Source of the DNA: Flavobacterium sp.
Lineage (GTDB): Bacteria; Bacteroidota; Bacteroidia; Flavobacteriales; Flavobacteriaceae
Reading direction: 5' to 3'
Assembly (NCBI GenBank): GCA_016714905.1
Contig: JADKBW010000009.1
Coordinates: 62,001-126,000 of the forward strand
Length of the DNA stretch: 64,000 nt
Shown: in pieces, positions 18,735-27,597 of the stretch
Position numbering within the stretch: the first letter of the stretch is position 1
How the letters are laid out: each line of letters opens with the position of its first letter
Notes under the pieces: generated by a model
Database searches by the model: none
What the model was told of the DNA's origin: nothing
What the model saw: only the letters and a program-made list of their open reading frames with translations
Program-made: the position numbers and the translations under genes

Positions 18735-19622
18735 CTACAGCTTAATTTCAGACCATTTTTCAGAATTCATTGGAGAAATCGTATAGAGCTTATTTAATAA
18801 ACTTGCGGTATCAACAGTAGCTCCACCAGTAAAGATAGATACAATTTCATCCGATTTTGCATCGAAGAATATTCTTGTTAGATAAGAATTAGGTCGATTT
18901 AATTCCATGTACGACAATTTTGTAATGGCCTCGCTAATTTTTTCCTTGGCTACTTTTTGATCTTGGTGCATTTGATCTAATCCTTCAAAATGATAGGTAT
19001 ACAAAGCTTCTCTAAATTGAGTAAAAGTATTCGAAAGTACATTTGTAATAAACCAATATCTGTTTTGGTTCGTATCGCCTTGTGTCCAACCTTTGTAACC
19101 ACTTGACTGTGCAACATTGGCAACTTCTTGTGCCGCTTCATAGTAGGGCTGACCACCATCCATTTTGTATGTATCTGCATCCATTGCTATAATAATTAAA
19201 CTATAAAAAGCGACCACAGACACCAGATTAGAATCAAATGAATTTGGATTATAATTTAATAACTGAAATTCGGTATACTCGAAATTAAAATCTTTATCAT
19301 TATAATTAAGAACAGGTGAAGAATACATGGAATTGTATATTGGTCTCGAAGATCCTACCTGAATCGTAGCTTTAAATTGATTCGCAGCATATTCGGTGAT
19401 ATTTATAAACATTGAGCAATTGATTCGCTCCACATTCTTTACTTTCTGGGAAGTCCAATTCGTTTTATTTACAAAATCACTAAGTGAAGTTTCAAGTGTT
19501 TTAAAAACTTGATTATTGGTTCCGGCAACTTGCTCAAAATTAACCTTTACAGTACAATTTAGCTCCTGAGCATTCGTATAGCCAACCACGAAAAGTAAAA
19601 CAAGAATAAGTTTTTTACACAT
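18735..19622 (-). CDS. DUF4835 family protein, PorD-like
   Basis: Exported protein of 295 residues with signal peptide MCKKLILVLLFVVGYTNAQ. The mature part (ELNCTVKVNFEQVAGTNNQ, FEYTEFQLLNYNPNSFDSN) is characteristic of the DUF4835 family, which is found beside coaBC and recN in Flavobacteria. I recall this family being annotated as type IX secretion protein PorD, but that link is from memory and its role is poorly defined. The start at 19622 overlaps the end of coaBC (19615) by a few bases, so translation is probably coupled; an upstream Met at 19634 would add MNNI before the signal peptide. Confidence 0.8.
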   Translation of the reverse strand: MCKKLILVLLFVVGYTNAQELNCTVKVNFEQVAGTNNQVFKTLETSLSDFVNKTNWTSQKVKNVERINCSMFINITEYAANQFKATIQVGSSRPIYNSMYSSPVLNYNDKDFNFEYTEFQLLNYNPNSFDSNLVSVVAFYSLIIIAMDADTYKMDGGQPYYEAAQEVANVAQSSGYKGWTQGDTNQNRYWFITNVLSNTFTQFREALYTYHFEGLDQMHQDQKVAKEKISEAITKLSYMELNRPNSYLTRIFFDAKSDEIVSIFTGGATVDTASLLNKLYTISPMNSEKWSEIKL

Positions 19623-20825
19623 GATATTGTTCAATTATCTTATTAATAATGTCCTCTGCCACAGCTTCTTTTGTTTTTAAATCCATAACCTGAATAGAAA
19701 AATTCTTGTCAATAAAGGTCACTTTATTTGTGGCTTTGCTAAATCCTGCTCCTTCGTCTTGCAATGAATTTAAAACAATCAAATCTAAGTTTTTTTTCTG
19801 AATTTTCAACTTCGCATTTTCGATTTCATTATTTGTTTCTAATGCAAACCCAACTAAGAATTGTTTTTTCTTGATTTGACCCAATGACGCTAAAACATCT
19901 TTAGTCCTTTCTAATTCAATAGAAAAATTTTCCTCTGCTTTCTTGATTTTTTCAGTAGCAACATTTTTTGGTCGGTAATCTGCGATAGCTGCCGCGCATA
20001 TCATAACGTCGGAATCTCCATAATATTGATGACAGGTGTCATACATTTCTTGAGCCGAAACAACACGGATTAAAGCAATACTAGTATTGTTAGTATTTAG
20101 ATGCGAAGGTCCCGTAACTAAAGTAACCTCGGCACCAAATCGCACCGCACATGCTGCAATATCAAAGCCCATTTTCCCAGAGGAATGATTACCGATAAAT
20201 CTGACGGGATCAATAGCTTCGTAGGTTGGTCCTGCGGTAATAAGAAACTTTTTACCTTTTAATGGTAACTTACTTTCAATATCTGCTTCTAAAAAAGTGA
20301 CGATGTTTTCTGGTTCTGCCATCCGTCCTTCACCAGATAAACCACTAGCTAGTTCTCCAGATTCAGCGGGAATAATGATATTCCCAAATTGATGTAATGC
20401 CCTAAAACTAGCCACAGTAGATGGATGCTTGTACATATCTAAGTCCATTGCTGGCGCAAAGTACACTGGACATTTTGCCGATAAGTAGGTTGCAATTAGA
20501 AGATTGTCGCAATTGCCGTTCACCATTTTAGATAAGGTGTTGGCAGTGGCTGGCGCAATGAGCATGAAATCTGCCCAAAGTGCAATTTCAACGTGGTTAT
20601 TCCATTGTGAATTTTCGTCTTCTTCGTTGTAAAAACTAGAATGCACCGGATTTTTCGAAAGTGTCGAAAGGGTCAGTGGCGTGACAAAATCTCTAGATGC
20701 TGGAGTCATGATTACTTGAACCTGAGCTCCAGCTTTTATAAAAAGTCTAACTAGATGTGCAGTTTTGTAAGCGGCAATCCCACCAGAAATCCTAGTACTA
20801 TTTTTTTACCCCTTAAAACTGACAT
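19615..20825 (-). CDS. coaBC: Bifunctional CoaBC (phosphopantothenoylcysteine synthase/decarboxylase), frameshifted
   Basis: Second and third steps of CoA synthesis from phosphopantothenate. From the ATG at 20825 the protein reads MSVLRGKKIVLG. After one missing base near 20794 is restored it continues ISGGIAAYKTAHLVRLFIKA, the flavoprotein CoaC N terminus. Asn in TANTLSKMVNGNCDNLL and PAMDLDMYKHPS belong to the decarboxylase. LITAGPTYEAIDPVRFIGNH opens the CoaB ligase domain, with KKQFLVGFALET further on. Length after repair is about 403 residues, normal. The start lies 8 bases after the rpoZ stop, and the end overlaps the DUF4835 gene. Confidence 0.93.
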
Positions 20826-20832
20826 CAAATAA

Positions 20833-21153
20833 TTATTTTGCGTTATCTGCTCTGTGGTAGATCTTACCATCTAACCATTCTTGCACTGCTAATGCATGTG
20901 GTTTTGGTAATTTTTCATAGAATTTAGAAACTTCAATTTGCTCTTTATTTTCAAAAACTTCTTCTAAGCTATCATTATAAGTTGCAAACTCCTCCAGTTT
21001 TTCAGTCAATTCCTTTTTAATTTCCGAATTGATCTGATTGGCTCTTTTTGCCATGATCGTAATTGCTTCATACACATTGCCAGTTGGTTCTTCAATAACA
21101 CTTTTGTTGTAGGTTATTGTGTTTACTGGTGCATTCGTCTTTTTTAAATCCAT
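20833..21153 (-). CDS. rpoZ: RNA polymerase omega subunit (Bacteroidetes type)
   Basis: Small acidic subunit that helps assemble the beta-prime subunit. The 106-residue protein starts MDLKKTNAPVNTITYN and has GNVYEAITIMAKRANQIN, the omega/Rpb6-like core, then an acidic C-terminal tail particular to this phylum. It stands between bamD and coaBC with gaps of 8 bases on each side, a gene order typical of Flavobacteria. Confidence 0.9.
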   Translation of the reverse strand: MDLKKTNAPVNTITYNKSVIEEPTGNVYEAITIMAKRANQINSEIKKELTEKLEEFATYNDSLEEVFENKEQIEVSKFYEKLPKPHALAVQEWLDGKIYHRADNAK

Positions 21154-21161
21154 GATTTAAT

Positions 21162-21956
21162 TTATTTAGAAAATTGTTGTAAATCTTTATCTATTCTTGC
21201 AAGCATTTCTGTTGCTTTCTCCTGGTATTTTGAACCTTCCTTAAACTTCATTAAGTTCGAATATGCTGTTTTGGCATTTTTCAATCTTTCTTCCATTTTT
21301 GCAGGAACACTATTGATTGCCAGTTTATAGGCAGAGTCTAATCTGTAGAACAATGCGGCTTCTTTATAAGGCGTTCCGGGATAAGCGTCAATAAAATTAT
21401 CTAAGGCAACTAGAGCAGCCTTGTGATCGGAAATCGTATTGTATTGTTTTGCAATCTCGAAGTATTTTTTTTCAATCTTGCCAGTCAAATCCTTGAGTAT
21501 TACATTAGCCTCAGGCAAATAACTAGAATTGGAATAAGTATCAATAAACGTTTGTAATTTATCAATGGCTTTAACCGTTTCTGTTTGATCTAAACTATAA
21601 GGCGGAGACAACTTGGAGTAACATTTCCCAACCAAATAAGCCGCTTCTTCTATTTTTTCACTTTTGGGATAGCTAGAGACAAAACTCTCAAATTGATAAG
21701 CACCTAAGTAATATTGCTCTGTTTTGTAGTACGACTGTGCATACATATAAAACATTTTCTCAGATTGTGGCTTTCCCCGAAAAGCAGGAGCCAATTGCTC
21801 AAAAAGACGAATGGCTTTATTATATTTTTTTGCTTCGTATTTTTTTTCCGCTTGATCATACTTTACAGAAACATCATCCGATTTTAAAGCTTTCTGGTAA
21901 GGACTACATGAACTAACAAGGACTACAAAAGTCAAAAAGTACAAAAATTTAATCAT
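21162..21956 (-). CDS. bamD: Outer membrane assembly lipoprotein BamD
   Basis: Periplasmic lipoprotein of the BAM complex, which inserts beta-barrel proteins in the outer membrane. Its 264 residues begin with a lipoprotein signal whose lipobox VSSC puts the acylated Cys at residue 17. Repeated TPR-like helices follow (KKYNKAIRLFEQLAPAFRG, YYLGAYQFESFVSSYPKSEK), with YLVGKCYSKLSPPYSLDQ matching the BamD core. It is the first gene of the bamD-rpoZ-coaBC-DUF4835-recN run. Confidence 0.93.
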   Translation of the reverse strand: MIKFLYFLTFVVLVSSCSPYQKALKSDDVSVKYDQAEKKYEAKKYNKAIRLFEQLAPAFRGKPQSEKMFYMYAQSYYKTEQYYLGAYQFESFVSSYPKSEKIEEAAYLVGKCYSKLSPPYSLDQTETVKAIDKLQTFIDTYSNSSYLPEANVILKDLTGKIEKKYFEIAKQYNTISDHKAALVALDNFIDAYPGTPYKEAALFYRLDSAYKLAINSVPAKMEERLKNAKTAYSNLMKFKEGSKYQEKATEMLARIDKDLQQFSK

Positions 21957-22089
21957 TATTTTTGGGATAATCTTATTGATTTACAGCTTTTATATACCTG
22001 TCAAAACGAACCGCAAATTTAGTTATTAATTAGACACTACAAAATATTTCTTGCATTATATAAGAGGAAGTCAACAAATTCAGAATCTG

Positions 22090-22966
22090 TTATAATTCTT
22101 TCATGAAGTTTTTAATTCTTACAGCCAAATCAGTATCGACATTTACCAATGGAAGTCGAACGATATTTTCCGATAATCCTAAATAACTAAAAATCTCCTT
22201 GATACCTGCAGGATTGCCTTGTTCAAAAATCAAATTGATACCATCGGCCACGCGATAATGAATATCGTAAGCTTCTCGTACCTTTGCCTTTCAAACCCAA
22301 TCGAATCATCTCGGAAAACTGTTTGGGAATTCCCTCTCCAATTACAGAAATAACGCCACTTCCACCAGCCAAAACCATTGGTAACGCAATCATATCATCG
22401 CCAGAAATCACTAGAAAATCTTTAGGTTTGTTTTGAATCAATTGCATGGCTTGAACCATATCGCCAGCCGCCTCTTTGATCGCGACAATATTCTTGAAGT
22501 CGTTGGCTAAGCGAATCACTGTTGAAGGCATCATATTACTTCCCGTTCTCGCTGGTACATTATAAAGAATAATCGGTTTTGGAGATGCCTCCGAGATCGC
22601 TTTGAAATGCTGATACATTCCTTCTTGAGTGGGTTTGTTGTAATAAGGCGATACCGAAAGAATTGCAACAAAAGCTGATAAATCTCTAGTCTTTAATTCA
22701 TTGACCACTTGCACTGTATTACTACCGCCAACACCAAGAACCATTGGAATTCTATTCGCATTAACCTCGATAACCGTTTGAATGACTAGTTCTTTTTCTT
22801 CAGCACTTAAAGTGACATTCTCCGCCGTTGTCCCAAGTACAACAAGATATTCTATTTGGTTGTCAATTTGATAATTAACAATTCTTTTTAACGCTTCAAC
22901 ATCGACGGTTAAATCTTTTTTGAAAGGTGTTACTAGCGCAACTCCAGTCCCGATTAGTGATTGCAT
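22090..22966 (-). CDS. dapA: 4-hydroxy-tetrahydrodipicolinate synthase, frameshifted
   Basis: Condenses pyruvate with aspartate semialdehyde in lysine and diaminopimelate synthesis. The Schiff-base Lys is 164 in IVAIKEAAGDM. Tyr135 and Arg140 (ILYNVPARTG) and LGTTAENVTLS are also family residues. An extra G near 22282 (minus-strand GGCAAAGGTACG where GGCAAAGTACG keeps the frame) cuts the protein early. Without it the C terminus continues VREAYDIHYRVADGINLIFE and ends NFMKEL at 22090, for 291 residues in all, the usual length. The upstream neighbour, a DUF6913 gene, ends 6 bases before the start. Confidence 0.93.
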
Positions 22967-22972
22967 ATTAGT

Positions 22973-23491
22973 TTATATTTTGTTTAATATTTTTAGGTAT
23001 TTGAAAAGTTCTTCTACAAAAACTTTATAGTTTTCAGCGTTGGTACTAATCATGAAATGGTTTAGTTTGTTATCAATAGAGGAAAATCCAACCTTAAAAC
23101 TAGCTTTTGACTGATTTGACACCAGCAACAACGCCGATTTTTCCACATCATAATAATTGATTAGCAAATCGAATTTTTGAGCGATAAAATCTTTCACTTC
23201 CGACTTGTCAAATGTTGCTGTCCAACTCAAATCTTTGTGGCAAAATGTGGGATAATCAAAAGTTTCATTTTTCTTTATCTTGTCTTTGAAAACCAAAACT
23301 TTAACATCACTTTCTTGAATTCCTTTTTGAACTAGTTCTTGAACCAGAGCGTCTTTTTCGTAAAAGTAACTTTCGTCGAAAATAATTCCTACTGACTGTA
23401 TTATTTTATTTAATGGAACATGATTTACGTTTGCAATACTCTTCTTGACTATTTTTTGAGTAAAAAAATTCTTTAAATAATTTAAAAACAT
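22973..23491 (-). CDS. DUF6913 family protein
   Basis: Conserved flavobacterial protein of 172 residues with no signal peptide and no recognised catalytic motif. MFLNYLKNFFTQKIVKKSI is a basic amphipathic start, and VGIIFDESYFYEKDALVQEL and FDLLINYYDVEKSALLLVSN are its best-conserved stretches as I know the family. It precedes dapA by 6 bases and is probably co-transcribed. Divergent from the nucleotidase-domain gene on the other strand, with a short intergenic region that should hold both promoters. Function unknown. Confidence 0.7.
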   Translation of the reverse strand: MFLNYLKNFFTQKIVKKSIANVNHVPLNKIIQSVGIIFDESYFYEKDALVQELVQKGIQESDVKVLVFKDKIKKNETFDYPTFCHKDLSWTATFDKSEVKDFIAQKFDLLINYYDVEKSALLLVSNQSKASFKVGFSSIDNKLNHFMISTNAENYKVFVEELFKYLKILNKI

Positions 23492-23539
23492 ACTACATTT
23501 ACTTGAATTACAAATTTACTTAAATAAGTTTCATTTCGG

Positions 23540-24319
23540 ATGGCAAAACTAAAAAACTATAACGTTGTACTTGCCCATTTTGTTTTATTCTTAACATTTC
23601 TAATAGTCAACGCTTGCAGCACAACAAATCTGCATGTGACAAGAGTTGAAGGTAAGTTAATTCCAATCGCAAGCGACAATAAAGAATCCTCTGAAATCTC
23701 GAAGTTTATTCAGCCATACAAAGACCACATTGACAAAGACTTAAGCACTGTTCTAGCCATTGCTCCAGAAACCCTCGACAAAAATGGCGTGTGGCAAACA
23801 CCTATGGGAAATCTATTTTCGCAAGTGGTTTATGAGAAAGGAAACCCAATTTTTAAAATGCGTGAAAACAAAAACATTGATCTCGTATTGTTGAATCATG
23901 GTGGCATTCGAACGATTATTCCTAAAGGTAATGTGACGGCGCGAACCGCTTATGAAATTATGCCTTTTGAAAACAGTTTGGTTGTCATTGTGCTTAAGGG
24001 AGAACAAATTGAAGAACTTTTGAATTACTTTATCACCGAGAACAAACCGCATCCTTTATACGGAATGACTTTTACTATTGGAAAGGACAACGTAGCAAAA
24101 GATATTTTGATTCAAGGGAAGCCTTTTGACAGAAATGCTATTTATTATGTAGGTACCAACGATTACTTATCCAACGGCGGCGACAATATGGTCTTTTTCA
24201 GAAAAGGAATTCATAAGTATGATTTAGATTATAAGTTACGGAATATTCTAATCGATTATTTTACAGAAGTAGAAACTGTACCATTACTGACCGATGAAAG
24301 GATAAGAGTAGAAAAATAA
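23540..24319 (+). CDS. 5'-nucleotidase C-terminal (substrate-binding) domain lipoprotein
   Basis: Lipoprotein of 259 residues with lipobox VNAC (Cys26). The rest is the C-terminal domain of UshA-type 5'-nucleotidases alone: TPMGNLFSQVVYEKG, LVLLNHGGIRTIIPKGNVTA, YEIMPFENSLVVIVLKGEQI and TNDYLSNGGDN. In the usual enzyme this domain binds the nucleoside, while the metal centre is in the N-terminal domain. Here the metallophosphatase domain is encoded by the next gene on the same strand, 125 bases on. The two products probably work together in the periplasm to release phosphate from nucleotides. Confidence 0.9.
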   Translation: MAKLKNYNVVLAHFVLFLTFLIVNACSTTNLHVTRVEGKLIPIASDNKESSEISKFIQPYKDHIDKDLSTVLAIAPETLDKNGVWQTPMGNLFSQVVYEKGNPIFKMRENKNIDLVLLNHGGIRTIIPKGNVTARTAYEIMPFENSLVVIVLKGEQIEELLNYFITENKPHPLYGMTFTIGKDNVAKDILIQGKPFDRNAIYYVGTNDYLSNGGDNMVFFRKGIHKYDLDYKLRNILIDYFTEVETVPLLTDERIRVEK

Positions 24320-24326
24320 CGACGAG

Positions 24327-24434
24327 TCCTAGCCCTGATAGAGCCGGCATCCTTTTTTTTAGGATTGGTCCGAAGCAAAGCGAAGGACACATCCTAAAAA
24401 AAAGATAAAGGCGAAAGCAGGAATTAGCTCCTAA
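24327..24434 (+). repeat. Dispersed flavobacterial palindromic repeat, copy 1 (variant core)
   Basis: Begins TCCTAGCCCTGATAG and ends GCAGGAATTAGCTCC, matching the ends of the copies at 30208-30287 and 39384-39463. The middle differs: ATCCTTTTTTTTAGGAT on one side and ACATCCTAAAAAAAAGAT on the other can form a long hairpin over a GGTCC...GGAC inner stem. It fills the space between the two nucleotidase genes. Confidence 0.75.
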
Positions 24435-24444
24435 AGAAATCATC

Positions 24445-25371
24445 ATGAAAAGACGAGAATTTATTGAAAAAACGTCAGCAGCAGTAGCTTTTGTTGGCTT
24501 GGGAATGTCGTTGAGCAGTTATAAATCACTGGACATTTCCGCACGCGATACAAAACATTTGACCATTCTACATACGAATGATGTTCATAGTTATATTGAT
24601 CCATTTCCGCCCAATCATCCCAAAAACCCCAATATGGGTGGTGTCGCGCGGCGAGCGGCAATGATAGAAATAATTCGAAAGGAAAATCCAAATTTGCTTT
24701 TACTAGACGCTGGTGATATTTTTCAAGGAACACCGTATTTTAACTATTATGGAGGAGAATTAGAATTTAAACTGATGAGCATGATGAAGTATGATGCCGC
24801 AACTATGGGAAATCATGATTTTGATAATGGGATTGATGGTTTTAATAGTCAAATGCCGCATGCTTCTTTTGAATTTGTTTCAGCTAACTACGATTTTAGA
24901 AATACCGTTTTGGACGGAAAAGTAAAGCCATATACCATTTTTCACAAGAATGGAATCAAGGTAGGCGTTTTCGGCTTAGGCATTGGTTTAGAAGGATTGG
25001 TTGACAAGAAAAACTACAAGGAGACCGTATACCATGAACCGGTGTCGGTTGCACAAGATATCGTTCGCATTTTGAAACAAGAGAAAAAATGCGATTTGGT
25101 TATTTGTTTGTCGCATTTGGGTTATAAATATAAAGATGAACCCGATAAAATTTGCGATTTGAAATTGGCAGGTTTGACCCAAGACATCGATCTAATTATT
25201 GGTGGTCACACACACACTTTTCTGGATAAACCAACGGTGTTGAAAAATGCAATTGGTCAGGATGTTTTAGTGAATCAGGTAGGATGTTATGGCGTTAACT
25301 TGGGTAGAATTGACTTCTATTTAGATTCAAATACCAATAAAACTGCATTAGGAAGATCAATAATTGTCTAA
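24445..25371 (+). CDS. Metallophosphatase / 5'-nucleotidase catalytic protein
   Basis: Calcineurin-like two-metal phosphoesterase of 308 residues. The N terminus MKRREFIEKTSAAVAFVGLG resembles a twin-arginine signal. Metal ligands follow in order: Asp46 and His48 in HTNDVHSY, Asp91 in LLDAGDIFQG, Asn123 and His124 in MGNHDFDNG, then CLSHLGYK and IGGHTHTF. Length fits the N-terminal half of UshA only; the substrate-binding half is the separate upstream gene. The stop overlaps that of the convergent membrane-protein gene by 4 bases. Confidence 0.9.
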   Translation: MKRREFIEKTSAAVAFVGLGMSLSSYKSLDISARDTKHLTILHTNDVHSYIDPFPPNHPKNPNMGGVARRAAMIEIIRKENPNLLLLDAGDIFQGTPYFNYYGGELEFKLMSMMKYDAATMGNHDFDNGIDGFNSQMPHASFEFVSANYDFRNTVLDGKVKPYTIFHKNGIKVGVFGLGIGLEGLVDKKNYKETVYHEPVSVAQDIVRILKQEKKCDLVICLSHLGYKYKDEPDKICDLKLAGLTQDIDLIIGGHTHTFLDKPTVLKNAIGQDVLVNQVGCYGVNLGRIDFYLDSNTNKTALGRSIIV

Positions 25372-26027
25372 TTTTCTGCTTTTTCCATAAACTTAAGAAA
25401 TGCGTAATGTGCTAAAGAAAAAACGAGCGCAGATAAAGGTTTGAAAATTTGAAAGGACAAATAGAACTTGTCAAACATAAAGAGAATTACTAAGAATGTA
25501 AATAGAAGTGTACTAATAAGCAGCCAGGAATTCTGTTTACTATCATTCAAAACATAATTAGAAAGCCCAATTCCGCAAAAGATGGAGATAATAATATCAT
25601 TGAAAATTGTAGCGTAAAAACTAGGATGATCTGGGCTTACCATCATATCAATTAGATACGAAAACATAAAAAGGAATGGAATTGTTGCTAAAGATAACGG
25701 CAAGAGTGCTACTCGATCTCCATTTTTTATAACCGTTAAGATACTTAAAAGTCGATAAAGCAGAAACGCAATTATTCCATATAATAATAATTTAGGCGAG
25801 GAAAAAAGAAGGAATACATTCGATAAGAAAGCAAAAAATAATGCAAGTAAGTAGTATTTACAAATCTCGTTTGCTTTAAAGCTATATAATACGAAAAGAC
25901 ATGGGATTAAAAGTGGTTTCAAATAAAAAACTACTTCATTAAATTTAAAGTATTCGGCAATAACCAATAAAATCGTGATTCCAAAAAACAGAATAGTTAA
26001 TGCGTTTATTTTGACTTCACGTTTCAA
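25368..26027 (-). CDS. Multi-pass membrane protein, YhhN-like, paralog 1
   Basis: 219 residues, nearly all hydrophobic, with about seven or eight predicted membrane segments. FYLKPLLIPCLFVLYSF recalls the TKPLLMP signature of YhhN/TMEM86 lysoplasmalogenases, and the spacing of later helices fits that topology. The acidic residues conserved in true lysoplasmalogenases (GD and SD within helices) are replaced by SN and FD, so activity is doubtful. It follows two related genes upstream (gaps of 3 and about 37 bases), so the three form one unit. Assignment is by pattern only. Confidence 0.55.
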   Translation of the reverse strand: MKREVKINALTILFFGITILLVIAEYFKFNEVVFYLKPLLIPCLFVLYSFKANEICKYYLLALFFAFLSNVFLLFSSPKLLLYGIIAFLLYRLLSILTVIKNGDRVALLPLSLATIPFLFMFSYLIDMMVSPDHPSFYATIFNDIIISIFCGIGLSNYVLNDSKQNSWLLISTLLFTFLVILFMFDKFYLSFQIFKPLSALVFSLAHYAFLKFMEKAEN

Positions 26028-26030
26028 TAT

Positions 26031-26723
26031 TTATTGAGTAGTATTGTTATTCTCAAATTCTGCAGTGATTACGAACTTATAAAAAGTGTAAAAAGCAAAG
26101 GTATTAAGTATTACAGATATTGGCCGATTAAAAAGTAGGGTTAAATCCGAAATAATAAAACGTTCTATGAACACAATAAAACGAAGACCAATAAATAATA
26201 AAGTACTAATTAACAACCATGAATTTTGTCTGTTTTCATTTTTAAAATAGTTAGCAGTTGAAATTCCTGCTAGCAGAGAAATGAGAATACTTTGGAGAAT
26301 CAAGGTATTGAATTCTACATCTGTTATTTCATTCGTTACAGATATCAAATAGAAGAATATTATTAAGAAAGGAAATGAGGCAATGACGATTTGGAGGTAA
26401 TTATTATGCTTTGTACCACTCAAAATTATAATGATTGCAACAATCCTTAGCAAAATAAATGCTAAAATTCCGAAATAAAAAAGTGGTTTATCTCTGTAAT
26501 AAAAAAACACATTGCTAACAAGTAATAATGATAATAAGAGATAAAATAGAAGATTATTTTTATTGGAAACGGAAAAATAAAGCAAACCCAAAACTATTGG
26601 TAATAATAATCGAGTGACTAGTGACAAAAAGGAAAATCCAAACAACTCCGCCAGGAGCTCAATTCCTGCCAATGCGAAGAAGGTAATATTTAGCAGATAA
26701 TGCCAATTGATTTTCAAATTCAT
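26031..26723 (-). CDS. Multi-pass membrane protein, YhhN-like, paralog 2
   Basis: About 230 residues from MNLKINWHYLLNITFFALAG; a Met three codons upstream at 26732 is equally open. About eight hydrophobic segments. Helical pattern and the shared stretch LLISTLLFIGLRFIVFIERF relate it to the genes on either side (paralog 1 has LLISTLLFTFLVILFMFDKF at the same place). RLLLPIVLGLLYF takes the place of the TKPLLMP signature. Ends three bases before paralog 1. No signal peptide beyond the first helix and no catalytic motif seen. Confidence 0.6.
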   Translation of the reverse strand: MNLKINWHYLLNITFFALAGIELLAELFGFSFLSLVTRLLLPIVLGLLYFSVSNKNNLLFYLLLSLLLVSNVFFYYRDKPLFYFGILAFILLRIVAIIIILSGTKHNNYLQIVIASFPFLIIFFYLISVTNEITDVEFNTLILQSILISLLAGISTANYFKNENRQNSWLLISTLLFIGLRFIVFIERFIISDLTLLFNRPISVILNTFAFYTFYKFVITAEFENNNTTQ

Positions 26724-26769
26724 AAGCATCATTCGTATACAAATAGTTAATCCTTATCGCATCACTATT

Positions 26770-27469
26770 TTATAATTTTATATTTTTTTGCTTTCTATCT
26801 TGGCCTAAAACAAATTGATAGAAGATATAGTTACCTAGCACTAAGAAAACTGTCGATAAAGCTTTTAGCATCCCACTATTTGAATAAGAACTTTCTAGAA
26901 TTAATAATAATTGTGCAACAGATAGTAATGATGCACTAGCAAATAGTTGAGAATTTAATTTATTATACTTAGTGAAGTAGTTTGCCAGCGACAAACCACC
27001 AAAAAATATAAGTAGTATTGACTGTATAATAAACAAATAATATTCGACCGCAGTCGCATCATAAATCAAAATTGCTACTAAAATACAAATACAAATATAG
27101 GGCAAGCTGCTAATCAACAATAAGCTCGATCCTGGATACTTAATTTTTTGCATTACTAGATAAATATAAAGCAACTGTGAGAAAGACAAAAAAAGAGTTC
27201 CAATTACTATTGATAAACTTGTCTCAGAAATAAAAAATAGGTTAGCAATAAATAATAAAACGAGTGCAAACAAATAATGTTTGTTTTTAAACTTGGCTGA
27301 AACCCAATAAATAGCTATTAGAACTGGTATTACTAGTGGTTTCGTGTATCTAAAAAAAATAATCCTGATTATACTCTGCAATAATTTCGATAAATGCTAC
27401 AAAAAAGTAAAAAGCTATCAGCGGATTTAATAATCGTGATTTCTTAAACCAGACTTCCTCATTTTTCAT
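26770..27469 (-). CDS. Multi-pass membrane protein, YhhN-like, paralog 3, frameshifted
   Basis: The open frame starting MQSIIRII is only a fragment. The ATG at 27469 begins MKNEEVWFKKSRLLNPLIAF, then VAFIEIIAEYNQDYFF, and one extra T in the eight-base run at 27352-27359 throws it out of frame. Removing it joins YFFRYTKPLVIPVLIAIYW, which carries the clearest YhhN-type TKPL.IP signature of the three paralogs. With the repair the protein has about 232 residues, matching its two neighbours in length and helix layout. It is the first gene of the triplet. Confidence 0.65.
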
Positions 27470-27597
27470 ATTATACTTATTTTCAAAAGGTATTTCGGGC
27501 CTAAATTTAACATTTATTTTGGATTATTGTATCTTACACTTAAATTTTATTGTTTGGAATTACTAGTTAAAGATAAATTAAAATCTGCAGTTGTTAA

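Noticed and set aside
24327..24434. Simple transcription terminator between the nucleotidase genes
   Set aside because: It can fold like one, but its ends match the other two dispersed repeat copies, so repeat is the better description. It may still act as an attenuator.
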